A DNA stretch of 39,732 bases from Magnetococcales bacterium (GTDB lineage Bacteria > Pseudomonadota > Magnetococcia > Magnetococcales > DC0425bin3): contig JADGBZ010000029.1 in assembly GCA_015231175.1 (NCBI GenBank), positions 1 through 39,732 on the forward strand, in the 5' to 3' direction. Numbering within the stretch: position 1 is the first letter of the stretch; every line of letters begins with the position of its first letter. This document shows positions 33,351 to 39,732 of this stretch, piece by piece. Made by a program: the position numbers and the translations under genes. The notes below the pieces were generated by a model that saw only the letters and a program-made list of their open reading frames with translations, was not told where the DNA came from and searched no databases.

Positions 33351-34501
33351 GATGACAATAGACTCCGTGTTGTTACAATCACCTGATCCTGTTCCGCTTC
33401 GGTCAAACCGGACGAACAGGGAAGCGTCAAGATGCGTGGGGCGATGGTTTCGCTGACGGGCAACAGGGTGCGTGGCGCATCCCGGTAGGGAACCTGGTCA
33501 TGCAGGGGCTTCCAGAACGACCGGACTGCAATGCCTGCCTCGCGAAAGGCATGGTGCAGCCTGCGGATCGATTCCGGATCCATGGTCTCGGGAAGCAGAC
33601 AGCCGGAAAACCAACAGGCGCTCTCGGCCCACTCCGGGACCGGGAAGGGCGTCACGCCCGGCAGATCCTGGCAAGCCGCATCGTATCTGGCACGGATGCG
33701 GCGTTTGGCTGCCACGAGATCGGCAAGGCGTTCCATCTGGGCGCACCCCACGGCAGCCTGGATGTTGGTCATCCGATAGTTGAAGCCTACCCGGTCATGA
33801 TCATAATCTTCGCCATGCCGGGCAGTGGTGGTCAGATGCCGCACCAGATCCAGCAACGCCGGATCATCCCCAGCCACCGCGCCACCTCCGCCACAGGTGA
33901 CCGTCTTGTTGCCATTGAACGAAAACACCGTCAAATCGGCCCCCAGCCTGCCCACTGGTCGCCCATGGCTGCGCGCTCCCAGGGCTGCGGCGCCGTCCGC
34001 CACCACCGGCAACCCATGCCGGCGCGCTATCGCCACGATGGCATCCATATCCGCAGGCGTTCCCAACACATGGACCGGCATGACTGCCGCCACCCGCCGC
34101 CCGGTGGGCCGATGCACCACCTGGTTTTCGCCGCGCCGTTCAGTGCGCTGACACAACTCGACTTCCAAACGCTCCGGATCGAGATTCCACCCCTCCCGAT
34201 CCACATCCAGAAGCCAGGGGAGCGCACCACAATGAGCCACGGCGTTGGCACTGCCAATAAACGTGTAGGCCGGCAGGATCACCAAGTCGTCGCGTCCCAC
34301 CCCAACGGCGGTCAAGGCCGCATGCAAACCCGTCGTCCCCGCCGAAGTCGCCACGGCCCGCACGGAACCGGCTGCCTCGGCGACCATGGCTTCAAAACGA
34401 TCCACAAAAGGCCCGACCGACGATACAAATGTCGATCGGATGCACTCCTGAAGGTACGGGGCTTCGTTTCCCGTGAGATCCGGTACGGCAAGAGGTATCA
34501 T
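33347..34501 (-). CDS. legC: LegC-family PLP aminotransferase
   Basis: A 384-residue DegT/DnrJ/EryC1-type aminotransferase. SAGTTGLHAAL binds PLP phosphate, LPAYTFIGSANA and ADGAAALGA carry the cofactor Asp, and FSFNGNKTVTCGGGG with Lys199 is the LegC form of the PLP-lysine motif. Expected reaction: amination of a 4-keto-6-deoxy-HexNAc nucleotide sugar in legionaminic acid synthesis. The ATG at 34501 has GGGGA 6 nt upstream and matches the family start MIPLAVPDL; a start at 34519 adds six residues. The C-terminal 16 codons lie in the 65-bp repeat. First gene of the operon; the required dehydratase (LegB) is not beside it. Confidence 0.93.
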   Translation of the reverse strand: MIPLAVPDLTGNEAPYLQECIRSTFVSSVGPFVDRFEAMVAEAAGSVRAVATSAGTTGLHAALTAVGVGRDDLVILPAYTFIGSANAVAHCGALPWLLDVDREGWNLDPERLEVELCQRTERRGENQVVHRPTGRRVAAVMPVHVLGTPADMDAIVAIARRHGLPVVADGAAALGARSHGRPVGRLGADLTVFSFNGNKTVTCGGGGAVAGDDPALLDLVRHLTTTARHGEDYDHDRVGFNYRMTNIQAAVGCAQMERLADLVAAKRRIRARYDAACQDLPGVTPFPVPEWAESACWFSGCLLPETMDPESIRRLHHAFREAGIAVRSFWKPLHDQVPYRDAPRTLLPVSETIAPRILTLPCSSGLTEAEQDQVIVTTRSLLSS

Positions 34502-34540
34502 GATTTTTTCCCCTGACATCGGCTTGCGGAGCGGCCCCAT

Positions 34541-36013
34541 ATGGATGCTGCCACACTGAAAAATCATCTGTCTCAGGGCATCGAATCGCAAAATTCGGGC
34601 CGACACCCCGAGGCCATCGTCCACTTCCAGGCCATTCTGAAGGAGCACCCCGGCCACCCTTACGCCTGTTATTTTCATGGCCTCTCCCTGATGCAGACCC
34701 AAAATCCCGACCAGGCCATGGAGATGTTGAGCCGCGCCATCGTCGGCTCTCCCGAAGAACCCCTTTTTCACCAGGCCCTGGGCATTCTCCTGCAACAGCA
34801 AGGGCTCTACCGCCCGGCTCTGGAGCGTCTGCATGAGGCCATCCGCCTGGCCCCTGATCAGGCCCGCAACCACTATCATGCCGGGGATGCCCACATGGAT
34901 CTGGGTGAACTGGCCGAGGCCACCACCCGATTCCGGGAAGCCATGCGCCTGCAACCGGACTTCAAGGAGGCCGCTGTCAACCTGGGCCTCTGCCTGAAGG
35001 CCCAGGGAGACCTGGAGGCGGCCCTGGGCCTGTTTGATTTTGTGCTGACCCTGGACCAGAACCACCTTCCTGCCCGTCTTAACCACGCTTTGACCCTGCT
35101 GATGGCTGAGCATTATACAGAGGGGTGGAAGGCCTATGAGAGCCGTTTTGAGCTGCCTGAGGTCATCGAGCAGATGCAGCGCCTCCCTGAGGGATTGCCC
35201 CCTTGGCGCGGGGAGTCCCTGGCCGGAAAAAAGCTGTTGATCCTTGCCGAGCAGGGTTTTGGTGACAACATCCAGTTTGTCCGCTACCTGCCCCAGGTCA
35301 AGCAACTCGGCGCCGAAACGCTCCTGGAGTGTCCCTTCGCCCTGACATCCCTGTTGCAACGCCTGCCTGGTGTGGACCGCGTCACCAACCGCGCCCAGGT
35401 CAAGCAGGATGGCCAGGGCCATGATTATTATTGTCCCTTGTTAAGCCTTCCCGGTCTGCTGGGCACCACGCCTGCCACAATTCCCGCGCCGATTCCCTAC
35501 CTCTCCCCCCTGCCGGACCGCAGCGAAGCCTGGCGTCCTCTCATCCAGGGAGCAGGGCGCAAGGTGGCGCTCTTCTGGGAGGGCAAACCGTTACATCGCA
35601 ACGACCTTGCCCGGCGTCGTTCCTGCCGCCCCAAGGATTTGGAGCCATTGTTGGCCCTTCCCGGGACAACCTTTTTCAGCTTGCAAACCGCCGACACGCT
35701 GACCACACCCGGATTCCGTGCCAAGGTTCCTCACCCCGTGCCATTGGGCGACAGGCTCACCAGTTTCGAGGAGACGGCGGCTGCTCTCTCCCACATGGAT
35801 CTGCTGATCACCATCGATACGGCCATCGCCCATCTGGCCGGGGCGATGGGCAAACCGGTGTGGCTCCTCACCCCGTTTGCCCCGGATTGGCGTTGGCGCC
35901 TCTACGGCAGCGACAACCCCTGGTACCCCACCATGACCCTGTTCCGTCAACAACAACCTGGCCGCTGGGATCAACCGGTCCAGGATATCGTCGCACGGCT
36001 GCGTGGCGCCTGA
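34541..36013 (+). CDS. TPR protein with GT9/heptosyltransferase-like glycosyltransferase domain
   Basis: A 490-residue protein. Residues 1-190 are five or so tetratricopeptide repeats (GRHPEAIVHFQAILKEHPGH, YHAGDAHMDLGELAEATTRF, NLGLCLKAQGDLEAALGLF). Residues 230-490 form a GT-B fold domain as in TPR-linked family 9 glycosyltransferases: LILAEQGFGDNIQFVRYLPQ, ALFWEGKPLHRND, FFSLQTA, ITIDTAIAHLAGAMGKPVWLL and PFAPDWRW. Such proteins are thought to glycosylate proteins or glycans; the position next to the nonulosonic acid operon suggests a role in glycan assembly. GGAG lies about 10 nt before the ATG. It diverges from legC across only 39 bp. Confidence 0.88.
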   Translation: MDAATLKNHLSQGIESQNSGRHPEAIVHFQAILKEHPGHPYACYFHGLSLMQTQNPDQAMEMLSRAIVGSPEEPLFHQALGILLQQQGLYRPALERLHEAIRLAPDQARNHYHAGDAHMDLGELAEATTRFREAMRLQPDFKEAAVNLGLCLKAQGDLEAALGLFDFVLTLDQNHLPARLNHALTLLMAEHYTEGWKAYESRFELPEVIEQMQRLPEGLPPWRGESLAGKKLLILAEQGFGDNIQFVRYLPQVKQLGAETLLECPFALTSLLQRLPGVDRVTNRAQVKQDGQGHDYYCPLLSLPGLLGTTPATIPAPIPYLSPLPDRSEAWRPLIQGAGRKVALFWEGKPLHRNDLARRRSCRPKDLEPLLALPGTTFFSLQTADTLTTPGFRAKVPHPVPLGDRLTSFEETAAALSHMDLLITIDTAIAHLAGAMGKPVWLLTPFAPDWRWRLYGSDNPWYPTMTLFRQQQPGRWDQPVQDIVARLRGA

Positions 36014-36109
36014 GGGGCGATCAAAGTCTGTACAGCCTGGAAACATGGAACTGTTAAAAACCCAGCCACGAAAAAGGAGTCTGCGAATCGGGGGCAGGGA
36101 GCTGGACAG

Positions 36110-38917
36110 TCAACCCACCTGCCTGGCATAGGGTTGCATGACTTCAAGCAACTGCTTTTTCTTGATGGGCTTGCTGAGGTGGGCGGTACAACCTGCCGCC
36201 AGAGCCCTTTGCACATCCTCCGTCAATGCGTAGGCAGTAACGGCAATAACGGGGATGGGCGCCCTGTCGTTGACTTTTTCCCAGGAGCGGATCGCCTTGG
36301 TGGCCGTCAAGCCATCCATGACAGGCATCTGCAAATCCATCAGAATCAGGTCATACTGGCCCTCGATATATTTACCGATGGCCTCCTGGCCATTGTCGGC
36401 AAAATCAAAGGTCCACCCCGAATCTTTGAGAAAAGCCTGGATCAGAAATTGATTGTCCTCGGCATCGTCGACCACCAAAAGATGGGACACCACCGGGAGG
36501 GGTTCACCAGTCTTTTCGCGTGGTGGCTTGGTCAAAGGAACCCCTCCCTCCACGACATCCCTGACCATGGCTTGGATCTCGCGCGGTTTGATGGGCTTGA
36601 CATAATAGTTGGCAAGCCCCATGGCCCGGCTGCGTGCCACAAACTCCGCCCGACTGTCGGAGCTGAGCATGAAGACGATCGGTGGCTCCAGAGCAAGCTG
36701 GCGCAACCTCTCCACCACTTGAAAGCCATCCATGCCGGGCATGTGTACATCCAGAAACAGGATGCGGACAGGCTCACCACGCGCATGTGCTTGTTGCAAC
36801 TCGTGAATGGCCGCCGGGCCATCCGTGGCTTCCCAAATGCGGATGTTCAGGGACATGAGAGAGTCACGCAGAATAAGCCTGTTGACCTTCGTGTCATCGA
36901 CAACCAAAACACTGACCGTAGAGAGATCGGGCAGAGGTTCCGTTGTCATCGAGGGCGTGGCTGACGGCTTGCCGAAGGGAACGGTGAACGAGAAGCGGGT
37001 TCCTTCTCCCGGGGTACTTTCCACCGCGATGTTTCCGCCCATTTTGTCCAGCAAACGCTTGCAGATCGTCAATCCCAATCCGGAACCACCAAAACGGCGC
37101 ATGATCGATCCATCCGCCTGGGAAAAATTGTCAAAAATAATGGGCAGCTTGTCGGCAGGAATCCCGATGCCGGTGTCGGCCACCACAAAAGATAAGGTTA
37201 CAACATTTTCTCGGTCACCCACCCCCGGGCCGTTTTCAGGTGACATTTTGGCAACAGTCACCATCAGGGTGACTTCACCGTGATCGGTAAACTTGATGGC
37301 ATTTCCCAGCAGGTTCATCATGATCTGTTGGATGCGCACCGCATCCCCCACCAGCGTGGCAGGGACATCGCTGGCCACATGGGCAGCCAGTTCCAGCCCT
37401 TTGGCATGGGCGCGCACCGCCAGGATTTCACAGGTGTTTTCCACCTGCTCCTGCAAGTCGAACGGGGCATGCTCGATCACCATGCGGCCCGACTCGATGC
37501 GCGACATGTCCAAAATGTCATTGATGATCGCCAACAGCACCTCTCCGGCAGAACGGAGAACCTGTACGTAATGCCGCTCATCAACGTCAAGATGCCGCTC
37601 ACTAAGCAGTTCAGCCATGCCGATGATGGCATTCATGGGTGTACGGATTTCGTGACTCATGGTGGAGAGAAACTCGCTTTTGGCCTGGTTGGCCGCCTCC
37701 GCCTTGATCTTGGCCTGCTCAAGTTCGCGAATGGTCCGTTGGAAACGCTCCGCCATCGTGTCGAAGGCGTTGGCCAGGGTGGCGACTTCATCGCAGCCGC
37801 GCACGCCCGAACGGGTAGACAGGTTGCCTTGCGTCAGGGCGTCAGCCGCATGCACAAGCTGCCTGAGGGGGGATGTCAAGCGACGGGATAGCAGGGTAGC
37901 CAGAAAGACCAGGCATCCCAATCCCAACGCTGCGGCCAACCCGGCGAGAGCGACTTCCCGGTAGATGGGACCATACACCTCCTCCCTGTCCATTTTGACG
38001 ACGATACCCCAGGTCGTGGAGGAGTTCAGGTGGAGATGCCGAAAAGCCGCCACCACGGGACGTTGACGATAATCTTCCGCCTCGACGACACCCTCCAATC
38101 CCTGCAAGGCAAGTTGCGCTGGAATCATGCCCCCCAGGCCTGGTCTAGACAGTAAATCGGGGATCGTTTCCACCTTGAACCGAAGCGGGGAGATGAAACC
38201 CAGGGTGGCATCGACCAGCAACAGCTCACCCGTCCGGGAGGTCTTGCTTTGGAGTTCGGCCATGGCCCGCAGTGCCTCGTTAATGGAAACAATAACCACC
38301 ACGGCAGCAAGAGGACGGCCATCCGAGGCCAATATCGCCTGCCCGATCGGAATATGGTACTCTGTCCCCATGCGTTGTACTTGGCCAATGACGCTGGAGC
38401 GTGTCAGAGCAAGCCGCTGTAAAAATTGTGGTGCAAAGTGCGGCCAGGAGACGTTCAAACGACTGGAAAGTTGCGGTCTCCCGTCGGGTAATGACAACAA
38501 CTCGACCCACTCGACCTCAACATATGCCCGATCATGTCTCTGCAAGAGATCCAAAAGGGCCGCTCCTGCCGAGTTGTCCCTCTGCTCCAACAGACGACGA
38601 GAGAGGATCACCAGCGCATCGGAATCGGCAAAGACCTGGGTATCCCTGGCCTTCTCATGGACCCAGTTCAGGATCAAATCCTTCCTGCCATCCGCCAACT
38701 GGCCAAACTCGTTCATGAACCTCTTTTGCAACTCACCGATGTATCCCGCGTAGTTCAGTCCCGGCAATCCGAGAAAAACAACCTCGAACACCACCAGTAA
38801 AACGACCACATACAGCAGTGAGAACCAAAAAACCATCCGGCTGCGTATACCCCGCAGAAAATATCTCGGCGCCAGAAGATGAAACGTATCGCGACAGGCT
38901 ACCATCCAAGGGGTCAT
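36110..38917 (-). CDS. Hybrid sensor histidine kinase with two receiver domains
   Basis: A 935-residue inner-membrane kinase. TM1 about 28-50, a periplasmic sensor of about 270 residues (Cache-like: [25 protein letters not shown]), TM2 about 322-346, then HAMP (347-400). HisKA carries His422 in [13 protein letters not shown]; HATPase has [18 protein letters not shown] and GGSGLGL. Receiver 1 has Asp723 and Lys774, receiver 2 Asp861 and Lys916; both look active. No HPt domain is present, so phosphate must leave through a separate protein. Its start overlaps the stop of the binding-protein gene by 4 nt (ATGA, 38914-38917). It converges with the TPR gene across 96 bp without a clear terminator. 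Confidence 0.95.
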   Translation of the reverse strand: MTPWMVACRDTFHLLAPRYFLRGIRSRMVFWFSLLYVVVLLVVFEVVFLGLPGLNYAGYIGELQKRFMNEFGQLADGRKDLILNWVHEKARDTQVFADSDALVILSRRLLEQRDNSAGAALLDLLQRHDRAYVEVEWVELLSLPDGRPQLSSRLNVSWPHFAPQFLQRLALTRSSVIGQVQRMGTEYHIPIGQAILASDGRPLAAVVVIVSINEALRAMAELQSKTSRTGELLLVDATLGFISPLRFKVETIPDLLSRPGLGGMIPAQLALQGLEGVVEAEDYRQRPVVAAFRHLHLNSSTTWGIVVKMDREEVYGPIYREVALAGLAAALGLGCLVFLATLLSRRLTSPLRQLVHAADALTQGNLSTRSGVRGCDEVATLANAFDTMAERFQRTIRELEQAKIKAEAANQAKSEFLSTMSHEIRTPMNAIIGMAELLSERHLDVDERHYVQVLRSAGEVLLAIINDILDMSRIESGRMVIEHAPFDLQEQVENTCEILAVRAHAKGLELAAHVASDVPATLVGDAVRIQQIMMNLLGNAIKFTDHGEVTLMVTVAKMSPENGPGVGDRENVVTLSFVVADTGIGIPADKLPIIFDNFSQADGSIMRRFGGSGLGLTICKRLLDKMGGNIAVESTPGEGTRFSFTVPFGKPSATPSMTTEPLPDLSTVSVLVVDDTKVNRLILRDSLMSLNIRIWEATDGPAAIHELQQAHARGEPVRILFLDVHMPGMDGFQVVERLRQLALEPPIVFMLSSDSRAEFVARSRAMGLANYYVKPIKPREIQAMVRDVVEGGVPLTKPPREKTGEPLPVVSHLLVVDDAEDNQFLIQAFLKDSGWTFDFADNGQEAIGKYIEGQYDLILMDLQMPVMDGLTATKAIRSWEKVNDRAPIPVIAVTAYALTEDVQRALAAGCTAHLSKPIKKKQLLEVMQPYARQVG

Positions 38918-39690
38918 GGCGATATCACTCCCTGGTAGGAAAAATTCTGCAACCGATTGCCAACCGGATCGGCCAACACATGCAAGAGCGTTTTGGAATC
39001 AAAGCATGCGCGCACCGCATCCCATGTAAAGGTGTTGGGCAATCCGCCCATTGATTGCAGAAAATCAAACACTTGTCCAAGATGTCCTTCTTTGGTCAAT
39101 TCATTTTCATCGACAATGGGTAATGCCCCCAAACGACGAATGCCACGCAGGGCGATCATCTCCAACCCGTCCTGCGAAGGAAGCGACACATCCGGAAGGA
39201 AATCACGAGCCGACTGGATGGCCCAACTCACAGCCAGGCGCAGATGCCATTCGGATTCCAGCAGCCAATTCAGGGCACGCACCTGGGAAGCCAGGAAACT
39301 TTTCACGACTTGTGGATCACGTTGCGCCAAATCCGGAGAAAAATAGAGGTAGCCCGTCATGAGGGAACGAAAGAGCGGCCACCCCTGGCCCTGATGGATG
39401 GAAAGGGTCGTGGTCGGCTCCCAGGCAACGTAGGCATGGACATACCCCTGTTGCAAAGCCGTCGGCATGGCATGGACGTTCATGGGAACCAAACGTGCAT
39501 CGTCGGGGGTCAATCTGGCAATGGCAAGCGCCTTGAGCAGAGTAAAATGGGCTGCGGATCCATGGGGATAACCGATTTTTTGGCCGCGCAGATCCGCCAG
39601 AAACATGGCATGGCGCGTCACGATGGTCGCGTAGCCGACATCAAACAGGGAGACGATGCGAACCTGGTCATCCTTACACTCGATGTTCAA
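38914..39690 (-). CDS. NitT/TauT-type periplasmic binding protein, N-terminally short
   Basis: A 258-residue frame matching the later part of NMT1/SsuA-like binding proteins: [74 protein letters not shown] and [12 protein letters not shown]. About 80-100 residues normally found before this point, including the signal peptide, are missing. The only start is TTG at 39690 (AAGGG upstream), and an in-frame TGA lies at 39715-39717. It may be the 3' part of a gene broken by a stop or frameshift, or a true short form. The ATGA overlap with the kinase gene suggests that it served as the kinase's ligand receptor. Confidence 0.6.
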   Translation of the reverse strand: MNIECKDDQVRIVSLFDVGYATIVTRHAMFLADLRGQKIGYPHGSAAHFTLLKALAIARLTPDDARLVPMNVHAMPTALQQGYVHAYVAWEPTTTLSIHQGQGWPLFRSLMTGYLYFSPDLAQRDPQVVKSFLASQVRALNWLLESEWHLRLAVSWAIQSARDFLPDVSLPSQDGLEMIALRGIRRLGALPIVDENELTKEGHLGQVFDFLQSMGGLPNTFTWDAVRACFDSKTLLHVLADPVGNRLQNFSYQGVISP

Positions 39691-39732
39691 GTTTTTCCCT
39701 TCTTGACAGTTTTTTCACCCGTCAAACAGCCA

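Larger units (their letters stand above)
33206..33400 (-). repeat. 65-bp tandem repeat, three copies, duplicating the legC-neuC junction
   Basis: Units at 33206-33270, 33271-33335 and 33336-33400. The first two differ at about 3 positions; the third differs from the second at about 10. The third unit encodes the last 16 codons of legC; the first contains the neuC start. Each unit carries the same stop-start overlap (ATGA) and the same upstream GGAG. The period equals 23 codons minus 4 nt. Confidence 0.95.

Noticed and set aside
33206-33400. CRISPR array or phage attachment repeats
   Set aside because: The units are directly adjacent with no spacers, and no cas or integrase gene is present.
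34520-35422. Long N-terminal extension of LegC
   Set aside because: It runs antisense to the TPR gene; the family start and a good ribosome site are at 34501.

Overview
The window (39.7 kb, GC-rich, dense coding, no tRNA, rRNA, IS element, integrase or CRISPR array seen) looks like chromosomal DNA of a Gram-negative proteobacterium. Supporting signs are outer-membrane lipoproteins, a beta-barrel protein, a Wza-like multi-SLBB exporter, type IV pilus retraction ATPases, and typical RecA and ParC sequences. The style (FlgO-like proteins, FGE-fold proteins, nonulosonic acid genes, large SLBB proteins) would fit a Magnetococcia-like or other deep-branching alphaproteobacterial lineage. That placement is an inference from reading, not from a search.

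Layout. (1) 1-9343, all minus strand: a Gly/Ser-linker lipoprotein, a beta-barrel outer membrane protein, a seven-SLBB polysaccharide export protein, then cstA and its small partner ybdD, ending in a hairpin repeat. (2) 9609-12989, minus: recA followed by parC. (3) 13390-18248, plus: pilT, two FlgO-like lipoproteins, pilU and a receiver-PAS-GGDEF protein, read as one retraction and c-di-GMP operon. A three-copy 41-bp tandem repeat precedes pilT. (4) 18256-22294: a Crp/Fnr regulator, a YdcF-type membrane protein, an unknown protein, and a fusion of a decayed HsdR_N-like domain to an FGE-fold domain. (5) 22509-26220, minus: an ABC exporter (ATPase, permease), SixA and an M20 peptidase in one overlapping operon, bordered by repeats. 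(6) 26492-34501: rfbD (plus), then on the minus strand a seven-gene legionaminic/sialic-type nonulosonic acid operon (legC, neuC, deacetylase, neuB, neuD, ptmE, neuA). (7) 34541-39690: a TPR plus GT9-type glycosyltransferase, then a large hybrid histidine kinase coupled to an N-terminally short periplasmic binding protein at the window edge.

How it fits together. Most of the window serves the cell surface: polysaccharide export, pilus retraction, nonulosonic acid synthesis for flagellin or envelope glycans, and a likely protein or glycan glycosyltransferase. Most minus-strand neighbours overlap by 4 nt (ATGA), so translational coupling is the rule.

Most striking observation. Between legC and neuC the stop/start junction is tandemly triplicated in 65-bp units. 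Because 65 = 69 - 4, each extra unit forms a 22-codon mini-gene that joins the previous stop and the next start through ATGA overlaps, so LegC, mini-ORF, mini-ORF and NeuC form an unbroken coupling chain. The 41-bp repeats before pilT show the same arithmetic (45 - 4).
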